A stretch of 64,000 nucleotides of DNA from Actinopolymorpha pittospori (GTDB lineage: Bacteria > Actinomycetota > Actinomycetes > Propionibacteriales > Actinopolymorphaceae). Below, one piece after another: positions 56,255-64,000 of this stretch (positions are counted from its first letter, which is position 1; every line of letters begins with the position of its first letter). Position numbers and translations under genes: made by a program. Under the pieces are notes generated by a model. The model did no database searches, was not told the origin of the DNA, and saw only the letters and a list, made by a program, of their open reading frames with translations. The stretch is taken from the NCBI RefSeq assembly GCF_014873875.1, contig NZ_JADBEM010000001.1, positions 9,920,001 to 9,984,000 on the forward strand, read 5' to 3'.

Positions 56255-57087
56255 TACCCGGGCTTCACGTTGAGAAGCTCCCGCGCGTCTTCCGTCGTCA
56301 TCGGCGGCCGCTGGGCGAGCCCGGCGAGCTGGGCCGCTCGCTCCACGAGTTCGACGTTGTGGCGTACGGGCCGGCCGCGGGCGAAGCTCCTGGTGTCCTC
56401 CATGCCGACCCGCAGGTGGCCGCCGCAGCTGAGCGCGGCGAGCGCGACCGGCAGTGTCGTACGCCCGATCCCGGTCGCCGACCACGAGGTCACCACGTCG
56501 GGGAGCGCCTGGACCACCGCCACCAGCGTCGGCGCGTCACCCGGCATGCCACCGGGGACGCCCATGACCAGGTCGCAGTGCACCTTGCCGCCCGCCGGGA
56601 GGCCGTAGGTGTCGAGGAGACGGTGGAGCGCCGCCACGTGGCCGAGGTCGAACAGCTCGAACTCCGGCACGATGCGCAGCTCCTGGGTGCGTTGGTAGAG
56701 CTCGGTCACGAACGGCCAGGGGTTCGCGAACACGTCGTCGCCGAAGTTGACCGTCCCCATGGTGAGCGAGCAGGAGTCCGGATCGGCGTCCAGAACCCGC
56801 AGCCGGTCCTCGAAGGAGTCGGTCACCGCGCCGCCGGTGGACAGCTGGACGACCAGGTCGGTCTCGGAGCGGACGGCGGCCACGGCGGCACGCAGCCGGC
56901 CGAGGTCGAGGGTCGGCCGATGCTCCGCGTCGCGGATGTGCAGGTGGATCATCGCGGCGCCGGCCGCCTCGCAGCGGCGGGCGGTCTCGACCACTTCGGA
57001 CAGCTTCGTCGGAAGCGTCGGACAGGCGCCCTTCGTGGTCTCCGCTCCTGTCGGGGCCACCGTGATCAGGGTCGGCATAGGTCGCAT
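56254..57087 (-). CDS. BKACE-family beta-keto acid cleavage enzyme
   Basis: A 277-residue TIM-barrel enzyme of the 3-keto-5-aminohexanoate cleavage (BKACE) family, which splits a beta-keto acid with acetyl-CoA. 'ITVAPTGAETTKGACPTLP', 'AAMIHLHIRD', 'GTVNFGDDVFANPW', 'EFELFDLGHV' and 'HLRVGMEDTRSFARG' include the zinc His pair and catalytic residues. The substrate varies greatly in this family. It is coupled to the asparaginase gene, so an amino-acid-related beta-keto acid is possible but unproven. Confidence 0.9.
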   Translation of the reverse strand: MRPMPTLITVAPTGAETTKGACPTLPTKLSEVVETARRCEAAGAAMIHLHIRDAEHRPTLDLGRLRAAVAAVRSETDLVVQLSTGGAVTDSFEDRLRVLDADPDSCSLTMGTVNFGDDVFANPWPFVTELYQRTQELRIVPEFELFDLGHVAALHRLLDTYGLPAGGKVHCDLVMGVPGGMPGDAPTLVAVVQALPDVVTSWSATGIGRTTLPVALAALSCGGHLRVGMEDTRSFARGRPVRHNVELVERAAQLAGLAQRPPMTTEDARELLNVKPG

Positions 57088-57113
57088 CCTCGCAGAGCCG
57101 GAACAATAGGGGG

Positions 57114-57539
57114 ATGCGTGCGGTGGTGCAGCGTGTCTCCCATGCCAGTGTCGTCGTCGACGGCGAAACTGTGGGCGCGATCGACAAGCCGGGACTCCTG
57201 GTCCTGCTCGGCGCGACCCACACCGACAGCCCGGCCGAGGCCGAGAAGCTGGCCGGCAAGATCTGGGGCCTGCGAATCCTCGACGGCGAGCGGTCGTGCT
57301 CCGACGTCGGCGCTCCCCTGCTGGTGGTGAGTCAGTTCACCCTGTACGCCGACACCCGCAAGGGCCGCCGCCCGTCCTGGTCGGCGGCCGCGCCCGGTGA
57401 GGTCGCCGAACCCCTCGTCGAGCACTTCTGCACGACCCTGCGCGGGCTCGGCGCCACCGTCGAGACCGGTCGGTTCGGCGCGCACATGGACGTCTCGCTC
57501 GTCAACGACGGCCCGGTGACCCTGATCGTGGAGGTGTGA
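57114..57539 (+). CDS. dtd: D-aminoacyl-tRNA deacylase
   Basis: A 141-residue enzyme that removes D-amino acids from tRNA. 'MRAVVQRVSHASVVVDGETV' is the usual start, 'LLVVSQFTLYADTRKGRRPS' holds the active-site SQFTL, and 'VSLVNDGPVTLIVEV' is the second motif with the Gly-Pro pair. Normal length. It is divergent from the BKACE gene across 26 bp. The downstream APS kinase-like gene begins three bases after the stop, so they are co-transcribed. Confidence 0.97.
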   Translation: MRAVVQRVSHASVVVDGETVGAIDKPGLLVLLGATHTDSPAEAEKLAGKIWGLRILDGERSCSDVGAPLLVVSQFTLYADTRKGRRPSWSAAAPGEVAEPLVEHFCTTLRGLGATVETGRFGAHMDVSLVNDGPVTLIVEV

Positions 57540-57542
57540 GGC

Positions 57543-58991
57543 GTGAACACTCGTGCGGATCTGGAGTCCGCCGCCGATCTTCCCAGCTGGGCGCCCTCGC
57601 CCAGGGAGTACGACGACCTCGCGCTGGCGCTGGACGGGATCCTCGCCGAGATCACCGTCGTGGCCCCGCCCGACGCCGTTCCGGCCGCCGCGGGGGTCAC
57701 GGCCGTCGACCTCACCGACCTTGAGGGGACGCCGGTGGCCCGGCTGTCGGTGAGGAGGAGCGCGCCGGTCGGACGTACCGTCGGACCCGCCGACGCGGTG
57801 TCGCCGGCTGACGCGGTGTCGCCGGCTGACGCGGTGTCGCCGGCTGACGCGGTGTCGCCGGCTGACGCGGTGTCGCCGGCTGACCCTGCCCCCGGCCCGG
57901 AGCGGTGGGCCCTGACCGGCCCGGTCACGCCACTGCGTCCTCGGGAGGACGGCGTGTTCCGGCACCTGCACCGCAGCCCGGCGCAGGTGCGCGCGGACCT
58001 CACCGGGGGCACCTGCGCCGGGACGGTGAAGGTCGCGGCCGTACCCGTCGACGGTCCACTCGACACGGCGACCCTGAACCGCCTGGCGGAGACCACGGCG
58101 GCCTACGACGCGGTCGTGCTGCTCCCGCTGGTCGGTCTCGGATCACCGCGCGGCGTGTCCGCCCACACGCTGGTCCGCGTGACCGCGGCGGCCGCGGGGC
58201 TCCTGCCCACGCGACCGCTGGTCGTACCCGTCCACCTGGCCGCGCGCGCCGACGCCGACGAGGACGCCGCGCTGCGGCTCCTGGTCGCCTCGGCGTACGG
58301 CGAACCCGTCGAGGTGGCCGACCACTCCGACGGCGGGGACCCGACGACCTGGACCGACCTCGGGCGCTACCCCGCCCCCGTCGCCGACCTGCTTCGGGCC
58401 GAACACCCGCCCGCGCACCGACGCGGGTTGGTCGTCTTCTTCACCGGGCTGTCGGGGTCGGGCAAGTCCACCCTCGCCCGCCAGCTCCACGACCTGGTGC
58501 TCGAACGCGGCGACCGGACCGTGACGATGCTCGACGGCGACGTCGTACGCCGGATGCTGTCAGCCGGGCTCGGCTTCTCCCGTGCGGACCGAGAAGCCAA
58601 CATCGCCCGGATCGGGTTCGTCGCGGCCGAGGTGGCCCGGCACGGTGGCGTGGCCATCTGCGCGCCGATCGCCCCGTACGCCGGCACCAGGAACGACGTA
58701 CGGCGCATGGTCGAGGCGGCGGGTGGCGTGTTCGTCCTGGTGCACGTGTCGACCCCGCTGGCCGAGTGTGAACGCCGGGACCGCAAGGGTCTCTACGCCA
58801 AGGCGCGCGCCGGCCTGATCAAGGAGTTCACCGGGATCACCGACCCGTACGAAGTCCCCACCGACGCCGACCTCGCGCTCGACACGTCCCACCTCAGCGT
58901 CGACACCGCGACCAGCGCCGTGATGGACCTCCTCACCGCACGCGGGTTCCTCACCGCACCCGGGCGGGCCGGGTCGCCGGACCAGCCGTGA
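57543..58991 (+). CDS. APS kinase (CysC) fused to a sulfurylase-like N-terminal region
   Basis: A 482-residue fusion. The C-terminal 185 residues are a complete adenylylsulfate kinase: P-loop 'FFTGLSGSGKSTLARQL', 'MLDGDVVRRMLS' and 'FVLVHVSTPLAECERRDRKGLY'. The N-terminal part (1-75 and 115-295) resembles an ATP-sulfurylase-type PUA/catalytic fragment ('RPREDGVFRHLHRSPAQVR'), probably without activity. Between them an in-frame hexapeptide repeat, ADAVSP five times, spans residues 83-112. Sulfate activation or sulfation of a metabolite is likely. It starts with GTG 57543 directly after dtd. Its 3' end overlaps the convergent MFS gene by 41 bp. Confidence 0.88.
   Translation: MNTRADLESAADLPSWAPSPREYDDLALALDGILAEITVVAPPDAVPAAAGVTAVDLTDLEGTPVARLSVRRSAPVGRTVGPADAVSPADAVSPADAVSPADAVSPADAVSPADPAPGPERWALTGPVTPLRPREDGVFRHLHRSPAQVRADLTGGTCAGTVKVAAVPVDGPLDTATLNRLAETTAAYDAVVLLPLVGLGSPRGVSAHTLVRVTAAAAGLLPTRPLVVPVHLAARADADEDAALRLLVASAYGEPVEVADHSDGGDPTTWTDLGRYPAPVADLLRAEHPPAHRRGLVVFFTGLSGSGKSTLARQLHDLVLERGDRTVTMLDGDVVRRMLSAGLGFSRADREANIARIGFVAAEVARHGGVAICAPIAPYAGTRNDVRRMVEAAGGVFVLVHVSTPLAECERRDRKGLYAKARAGLIKEFTGITDPYEVPTDADLALDTSHLSVDTATSAVMDLLTARGFLTAPGRAGSPDQP
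57789..57878 (+). repeat. Five in-frame 18-bp tandem repeats inside the APS kinase gene
   Basis: Five copies of gctgacgcggtgtcgccg (first copy gccgac..) encode ADAVSP each and a partial sixth begins at 57879. The repeat is a multiple of three, so copy-number change alters linker length without breaking the frame. Confidence 0.97.
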
Positions 58992-60189
58992 GCGTCACCC
59001 GGGCCGCCAGCCCGATCGCCACGCAGCCCGCCACGACCACCGCCATCGGCAGCGCCGACCTGACCTGCACCACCGTGACCAGCGGCCCGACGACCGCACC
59101 GATGACGAACTGCAGGGTGCCGATCAGTGCGGACGCCGTGCCGGCCGCCTCCGGGTGCCGGGCGAGACCGAGCGCCATCGCGTTCGGGCCGACCATGCCG
59201 AAGCTCGCGATCGCGACGAACAGCGGGACGAGGACGCCGGGCACGCCGGCCGCCGAGGTCGCCGCGCCGACGACCAGCAGGACCGCGCCGAGCAGCGAGA
59301 TCAGCTGGCCGGCCGCCAGCAACCGGTGCGGGTCGATCCGGCGTACCAACCGGCCGTTGGTCTGGGAGAACACCATCAGCCCCACGCCGTTGGCGCCGAA
59401 CAGCAGGCCGTAGACCTGCGGGCTGATGCCGAACACCTCCTGGTAGACGAACGGCGAGGCGGAGATGTAGGCGAACATGCCCGCGAAGCCGAACCCACCG
59501 GCCAGCGCGTACCCGAGGAACGCGCGGTCGCGGGCCAGCCGGGCGTAGGTGTGCAGCGCGTCGTTGATCCCGCCGACCCGGCGGCGTTCCGGCGCCAGGC
59601 TGTCCCGCAGCCCGAGCAGGACGGCGAGGAAGAGCACCACCCCGAACGCCGCGAGCACGCCGAACAACACCCGCCAGCCGCCGAACCGCAGCAACTGGCC
59701 GCCGACGACCGGCGCCAGGATCGGGGCGAGCCCGGTGACCAGCAGCAGCATCGAGAACAGCCGGGCGACCTCCCGGCCGGAGACGAGGTCCCGGACGACC
59801 GCGCGGGCGACCACGATGCCGGCCGCCCCGGCGAGGGCCTGCAGCAACCGTCCGGCGATGAGTACCTCGATGGTCGGCGCGACCACACACACCACGGAGG
59901 CGAGGACGTACGCCGCCAGGCCGACCAGCAGGGGCCGTCGCCTCCCCACCGCGTCGGAGATCGGGCCGACCACGGCCTGGCCGACGGCGAGCCCGACGAG
60001 GGCCGCGGTGAGGGTGAGCTGGAGCAGCGTTTCGCTGGTCTCCAGCTCACGCGTCATCCGCGGGAGGGCGGGCAGGTAGAGGTCGATGGTCATCGGGCCG
60101 AGCGCCGTCAGCCCGCCGAGCAGGACGACGAGACCGGCCGCGATCCGGCGTGGAACCGCGGGGTCCGGCTGTGACGGAACGGGCGACAT
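58951..60189 (-). CDS. Bcr/CflA-family MFS drug exporter
   Basis: A 412-residue, twelve-helix proton antiporter. 'MTIDLYLPALPRMTRELETSE' in helix 1 and 'GPISDAVGRRRPLLVGL' (motif A) are characteristic of the Bcr/CflA branch. 'GGLTALGPM' and the repeated half with 'GLMVFSQTNGRLVRRIDPHRLL' follow. It could export drugs or small metabolites. ATG 60189 is preferred; a GTG 18 bases upstream is possible. Tail-to-tail overlap of 41 bp with the APS kinase gene. Confidence 0.9.
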   Translation of the reverse strand: MSPVPSQPDPAVPRRIAAGLVVLLGGLTALGPMTIDLYLPALPRMTRELETSETLLQLTLTAALVGLAVGQAVVGPISDAVGRRRPLLVGLAAYVLASVVCVVAPTIEVLIAGRLLQALAGAAGIVVARAVVRDLVSGREVARLFSMLLLVTGLAPILAPVVGGQLLRFGGWRVLFGVLAAFGVVLFLAVLLGLRDSLAPERRRVGGINDALHTYARLARDRAFLGYALAGGFGFAGMFAYISASPFVYQEVFGISPQVYGLLFGANGVGLMVFSQTNGRLVRRIDPHRLLAAGQLISLLGAVLLVVGAATSAAGVPGVLVPLFVAIASFGMVGPNAMALGLARHPEAAGTASALIGTLQFVIGAVVGPLVTVVQVRSALPMAVVVAGCVAIGLAARVTLTAGPATRPARVR

Positions 60190-60340
60190 CGGGGCAGTCT
60201 GCACGTTCACCGCAGCAGCGCGGAAGCAGTGGTTCTTCCGGCGTACGGCGAACACGTCACGATACGGACAGGGTCGGCCTTCGTTCCGACGCTCGCGGTG
60301 GTGACGACGCCGCGAGGGTGACGACGCCGCGGAGCTTGCC

Positions 60341-61726
60341 CTAGCGGTTCGCGAGCTTGGCGAGCAGGAGCGTCTCCGCCACGCAGGCCTTCTCGAAGTC
60401 GCCGAGGTGCAGGCTCTCGTCCGTGCCGTGGGCCCGGCTGTGCGGGTCCGCCGCGCCGGTCACCAGGATCGCCGCCGCCGGGAAGGTGTCGGCGAACTCC
60501 GCGATGAACGGGATCGAGCCGCCGATTCCGACGTCGACCGACTCCCGTCCCCACACCTGCGCGAAGGCTTCCCGGGCCGCGTCGTAGACCGGGCCCTCCG
60601 CGTTCGCGGTGTAGGGCTGCCCGACGTCGCCGGGTGTCACGGCGACCTGGACGCCCCACGGCGCGTGGGAACGCAGGTGCTCCATGAGCGCGTCCAGGGC
60701 CTTCGAGGCGTCGTCGCCCGGCGCCACCCGCACGCTGACCTTCGCGCGGGCGACCGGGATCAGTGTGTTGGACGCGTCGGCGACCCTGGTCGTGTCGATC
60801 GCGAGGACGGTAGCCGTCGGGGCGGACCAGATGCGCTCGGAGATGGTCCCGGTCCCGAGCAGCTGGACTCCGTCGAGCACGGACGCCTCCGCCCGGAAGC
60901 GCTCCTCGGGGTAGTCGACGGTGGGAGCCGGTGCCCGCCCGAGCCCTTCGATCGCGACGTTTCCGGCCTCGTCGTGCAGGCTCGCGAGGAGCCGGCACAG
61001 CGCGGTGAGCGCGTCGGGGGCTGCTCCGCCATAGACACCGGAGTGCACACCGTGGTCGAGCGCCCGCACCTCCACCACGCAGTCGGCCAGGCCGCGTAGC
61101 GTCGTGGTGAGCGCGGGAACGCCGACGTCGAAGTTGGCCGCGTCGGCGAGCACGATGACATCGGCGGCGAGCTGGTCGCGGTAACGCTCCAGGAAGGTGC
61201 CGAGGGCCGGCGACCCGATCTCCTCCTCGCCCTCGACGAAGATCGTGACACCGACCGGTGGCCTGCCCTGGTAGGCCCGGATCGCGCCGAGATGGAGCGC
61301 GATGCCCACCTTGTCGTCGGCGGCACCCCGACCGTAGAGACGTCCGTCACGCTCGGTCGGCTCGAACGGCGGGCTGGTCCACTGCGCCGGGTCACCCGTC
61401 GGCTGGACGTCGTGGTGGGCGTAGAGCAGGACCGTGGGCTGACCCTCCGGCGCGGGGAAGTGCGCCACCACGGCCGGTTTGCCGCCTTCGACCTCGAGGA
61501 TTTCGACGCCGGTCGCCCCTTCGGCGCGGAAGAGTTCGGCGGTCACCTCGGCGGTGCGGCGTACGTCAGCGGCGGCGCCGGGGTCGGCGCTGATCGACGG
61601 GATGCGGATCAACCCTTCGAGCGCCTCGCGGACGCCCGGGAGAACCGCGCGAACTGCCTCAGCTGCGTCAAGTTCGGTCACGATCCGGAAGCGTACGCCG
61701 TTCCCGGTACGCCCGTCTGTCTCCAC
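60341..61726 (-). CDS. M20 family metallodipeptidase
   Basis: A 461-residue dipeptidase (PepV/CPG2-like). Metal ligands are visible: 'LLYAHHDVQPTGDPAQW' (His, Asp), 'YGRGAADDKVGI' (bridging Asp), 'VEGEEEIGSPAL' (catalytic Glu and ligand Glu), 'LADAANFD' (Asp), and the C-terminal 'SRAHGTDESLHL' (His). A dimerisation domain lies in the middle ('DHGVHSGVYGGAAP'). The GTG 61726 was used; a GTG at 61681 is also possible. It is divergent from a TauE-type permease across 87 bp holding a 12-bp palindrome. Confidence 0.93.
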   Translation of the reverse strand: METDGRTGNGVRFRIVTELDAAEAVRAVLPGVREALEGLIRIPSISADPGAAADVRRTAEVTAELFRAEGATGVEILEVEGGKPAVVAHFPAPEGQPTVLLYAHHDVQPTGDPAQWTSPPFEPTERDGRLYGRGAADDKVGIALHLGAIRAYQGRPPVGVTIFVEGEEEIGSPALGTFLERYRDQLAADVIVLADAANFDVGVPALTTTLRGLADCVVEVRALDHGVHSGVYGGAAPDALTALCRLLASLHDEAGNVAIEGLGRAPAPTVDYPEERFRAEASVLDGVQLLGTGTISERIWSAPTATVLAIDTTRVADASNTLIPVARAKVSVRVAPGDDASKALDALMEHLRSHAPWGVQVAVTPGDVGQPYTANAEGPVYDAAREAFAQVWGRESVDVGIGGSIPFIAEFADTFPAAAILVTGAADPHSRAHGTDESLHLGDFEKACVAETLLLAKLANR

Positions 61727-61733
61727 ATGTGGA
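61722..61733. promoter_or_regulatory. 12-bp palindrome at the M20 dipeptidase start
   Basis: tccacatgtgga is a perfect dyad that overlaps the GTG of the dipeptidase gene. It could be an operator for a regulator of the divergent pair. Chance occurrence is possible. Confidence 0.35.
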
Positions 61734-61813
61734 CAGACCTTCGCCTGATCCGGGTCCCAACTTCTAGCCTTCTTCTCTACTCAGGCGATAGGAAATATGG
61801 GAAGGGTGGGGAC

Positions 61814-62719
61814 GTGCGCAAGCTCGTGCTTCTCGCGATCGTCGGGCTGGCCGCCCAGCTCGTGGACGGCAGTCTCGGTATGGCGTACGGCGTCACCTCG
61901 ACGACCCTGCTCCTCGCCACCGGCGCCGCACCGGCGGCCGCGTCGGCGACGGTTCACCTGGCCGAGATCGGCACGACCCTCGTGTCCGGCGCCTCGCACT
62001 GGAAGTTCGGCAACGTCGACTGGAAGGTCGTCTTCCGGATCGCCGTGCCCGGCGCGATCGGCTCCTTCGCCGGGGCGACGTTCCTGAGCTCACTGTCCAC
62101 CGACAGCGCCGCGCCGATCATGTCGGGCATCCTGCTCGCCCTCGGCGTCTACATCCTCATCCGGTTCACCGCCTGGGGGACGCCGCGTGGCCGCCTCGGC
62201 AAGCCGGTCCGGAAGCGCTTCCTCGCCCCGCTCGGCGTCTTCGCCGGCTTCGTCGACTCCACCGGTGGCGGCGGCTGGGGGCCGGTCGCGACGCCGGCCC
62301 TGCTCGCCAGCGGGCGGATGGAGCCGCGCAAGGTCATCGGCTCGGTCGACACCAGTGAGTTCCTGGTCGCCGTGGCCGCCAGCATCGGTTTCCTCATCGG
62401 CCTCGGGGGCGAGGGCATCCCGGTCGGCGGCGTCATCGCGCTTCTGCTCGGTGGCCTGATCGCCGCGCCGATCGCCGCCTGGCTGGTCCGACACATCCCG
62501 AGTCGCATTCTCGGATCGCTCGTCGGTGGCCTGATCGTCCTGACGAACGTACGGACGATCCTGAACTCCGACTTCCTGAACGCCTCGTTCGCCGTCCGCA
62601 CGGCTTCCTACATCGTCATCGCGGTCGTCTGGGCCGGCGCCATCGCGTGGTCGCTGCGGGCCTACCGGGCCGAGCGGGCCGAGGTCAAGGCCGCCGAGGC
62701 CGAGCCCGTCGCCGCCTGA
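61814..62719 (+). CDS. TauE/SafE-family membrane permease
   Basis: A 301-residue protein with seven or eight helices in two similar halves ('LLAIVGLAAQLVDGSLGMAYG' and 'LGVFAGFVDSTGGGGWGPVA'). The Gly-rich repeats are the family hallmark. TauE/SafE proteins export sulfite, sulfoacetate or related anions. GTG 61814 has a gggtgggg site upstream; the preceding 'gcgataggaaatat' is AT-rich for this genome and may hold the -10 region. An APS kinase lies 2.8 kb away, but there is no operon link. Confidence 0.88.
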   Translation: MRKLVLLAIVGLAAQLVDGSLGMAYGVTSTTLLLATGAAPAAASATVHLAEIGTTLVSGASHWKFGNVDWKVVFRIAVPGAIGSFAGATFLSSLSTDSAAPIMSGILLALGVYILIRFTAWGTPRGRLGKPVRKRFLAPLGVFAGFVDSTGGGGWGPVATPALLASGRMEPRKVIGSVDTSEFLVAVAASIGFLIGLGGEGIPVGGVIALLLGGLIAAPIAAWLVRHIPSRILGSLVGGLIVLTNVRTILNSDFLNASFAVRTASYIVIAVVWAGAIAWSLRAYRAERAEVKAAEAEPVAA

Positions 62720-62774
62720 GCGCTCGGGCGCTTGTCGCTGAAGCCTGGTCGCTGATCGGGGCGTCGGACCTCGA

Positions 62775-64000
62775 TCAGCCGGCCATGGCGAGGGCGAAGG
62801 GCAGGACGTCGCCCGCCCCCGCCTGCCGCAGTGCCCGTGCCGCCACGGTGACGGTCCACCGCGAGTCGACCAGGTCGTCGACCAGCAGCACCGGCGGGGC
62901 TTCCCCGAACTCGGCGCGCAGCCCGGCCAGTGCGTCGCGCAGCTCCGCCCCGACCCCGAGGCGTTCCCAGACTCCGGCGAGCCGGAACGCGCTGTTGCCG
63001 CCGGGCGAACCCGTCGGTCCGCCACCCACCGGCTCGACCGCCCCGAGCAGCGGGAGCCGGCCGATGCGCGCCAGCCCCTCCGCGACCGAGGAGACCAGCC
63101 GCGGGCGCTGCCTGGAACCGAGCAGCACCACACCGGCGGGTCGGTGCGCCCAGTCCCAGGTGCGGAGGACGTCGACGCAGGCGGTGAGGACGGCGTCGGG
63201 GGCTGGCTGGTCCTCGCTCCCGGGCGCGAGGAGTGAGCGGAGTCGCTGGCCCCATCCGAGGTCGGTCAACCGCGCCACCGCACGCCCGACCTCCGCGCGT
63301 TCCTCCGGCCGGATCTTGCCGCGGACGGGGACGCCGAGCCGGTCCATGCCGCTCGGCCACATGGCGCGTGGCTCGATCTCGACGCCGACCTGCGCGAGCT
63401 TCCCGGCCGCGGCGTCCTGCGCCCCGGCAGGAACGTCGGTGGAGTACCACGCTTCGGCACACCGGTCGCAGCGGCCACAGTCGGTGGCGGTCGGATCGTC
63501 GAGGGCGCGCTGGAGGTAGGCCATCCGGCACCCGTCGGTCGTCTCGAAGGCGAGCATCGACTTCGCCTCCGCGTCGCGTGTCTGGGCGACGCGGGAGTAG
63601 CGCTCCGCGTCGTAGACCCACGGCTGACCGGTCGCCTGCCAGCCACCGGAGACCCGGAGCACAGCCCCCTCGACGTCGAGCACCTTCAGCAGCAGCTCGA
63701 GGCGAGTCCGGCGGACGTCGACGACGGCCTCCAGGGCGGCGGTGGACAGTGGCCTGCCGGCGTCGCCCAGGGCGGCCAGGACGGAGTCGGCCTGCTCCTG
63801 GCGTGGCATCGACGTGGTCGCGAAGTAGTGCCAGATGTCGGCGTCCTCGACGCCGGGGAGCAGCAGGACGTCGGCACGGTCGGTGGCCCGGCCGGCGCGG
63901 CCGATCTGCTGGTAGTAGGCGATCGGGGACGAGGGCGCGCCGAGGTGGACGATGAAGCCGAGGTCGGGCTTGTCGAAGCCCATACCGAGGGCGGAGGTGG
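62775..64000 (-). CDS. RecQ-family DNA helicase with phosphoribosyltransferase-like C-terminus (5' end outside window)
   Basis: The 3' part of a RecQ helicase; the start and first helicase motifs lie beyond 64000. Helicase motif VI is 'YYQQIGRAGRATDRADV'. The RecQ zinc site is 'DGCRMAYLQRAL' and 'DCGRCDRCAEAW' (four Cys). A winged-helix region follows. The last 180 residues are unrelated to standard RecQ: 'VLRTWDWAHRPAGVVLLGSR' and 'PPVLLVDDLVDSRWTVTVAARALRQAGA' (in part: LLVDDLVDSRWTVTVA) form a PRPP-type phosphoribosyltransferase-like domain. Such RecQ-PRTase fusions occur in actinobacteria. Its 3' end lies 55 bp from the convergent TauE gene. Confidence 0.9.
   Translation of the reverse strand, partial: TSALGMGFDKPDLGFIVHLGAPSSPIAYYQQIGRAGRATDRADVLLLPGVEDADIWHYFATTSMPRQEQADSVLAALGDAGRPLSTAALEAVVDVRRTRLELLLKVLDVEGAVLRVSGGWQATGQPWVYDAERYSRVAQTRDAEAKSMLAFETTDGCRMAYLQRALDDPTATDCGRCDRCAEAWYSTDVPAGAQDAAAGKLAQVGVEIEPRAMWPSGMDRLGVPVRGKIRPEERAEVGRAVARLTDLGWGQRLRSLLAPGSEDQPAPDAVLTACVDVLRTWDWAHRPAGVVLLGSRQRPRLVSSVAEGLARIGRLPLLGAVEPVGGGPTGSPGGNSAFRLAGVWERLGVGAELRDALAGLRAEFGEAPPVLLVDDLVDSRWTVTVAARALRQAGAGDVLPFALAMAG

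Noticed and set aside
1..64000. CRISPR arrays, rRNA operons and a replication origin
   Set aside because: No regularly spaced repeats of the right size, no rRNA sequence and no DnaA-box cluster were seen; the tandem repeats found are short and contiguous.

Overview
The window is 64 kb of high-GC actinomycete chromosome. The lineage is shown by mshA (mycothiol synthesis), carD, an msiK-type sugar ATPase beside a DUF4032 gene, DUF2516 next to an HbhA-like protein and an XRE regulator, the non-mevalonate genes ispD/ispF, many GTG starts and GTGA overlaps. The genus cannot be fixed from sequence alone.

Positions 1-11161 are a decayed genomic island at a tRNA-Thr(TGT) gene (minus strand, 11086-11161). 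The 3' end of that tRNA is duplicated at 274-316 and 5160-5202, so the region reads as at least three abutting integrated units. The left unit leaves a tyrosine recombinase fragment carrying the HxxR box. The middle unit carries a GNAT acetyltransferase, an MMPL exporter, an ArsR regulator with a small membrane coiled-coil protein, and a broken ankyrin gene. The right unit carries a nested IS (IS701-type inside ISL3-type, both target duplications intact), a NUDIX hydrolase, a kinase-fold protein, and abutting stumps of a second NUDIX gene and a different integrase. A 120-bp repeat (346-463 and 9321-9440) links two of the units.

From 11280 the chromosome looks ordinary: a LacI regulator divergent from msiK, then DUF4032, two tandem secreted LAS-type peptidase-like proteins, an acyl-CoA dehydrogenase, a BNR/sialidase-like protein, rlmB and cysS. 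Between cysS and ispF lie about 10 kb of secreted or membrane functions: DUF2207, a zinc metallopeptidase, a translationally coupled subtilase / ECF sigma / membrane-protein operon, a flavin oxidoreductase and a DHFR-like reductase. Then follow ispF-ispD-carD, a PhyH/AraC divergent pair, an LpqE-like lipoprotein, and the phosphate two-component genes divergent from phoU. In Mycobacterium tuberculosis rlmB-cysS-ispF-ispD-carD-lpqE are adjacent, so the intervening genes are lineage-specific insertions.

The right third holds a fused heterodimer-like ABC exporter, a T-box-like leader without an obvious target gene, gpmA, a thioesterase, a YbjN protein, a TetR regulator with its operator over the start codon, an acyltransferase with an odd N-terminus, mshA, a macrodomain protein, AlaX, an alpha/beta hydrolase, DUF2516, an HbhA-like protein with its XRE regulator, asparaginase II, a BKACE enzyme, dtd, a fused APS kinase with an in-frame 18-bp repeat, a Bcr-type MFS exporter, an M20 dipeptidase, a TauE/SafE permease, and the C-terminal part of a RecQ helicase carrying a phosphoribosyltransferase-like tail.
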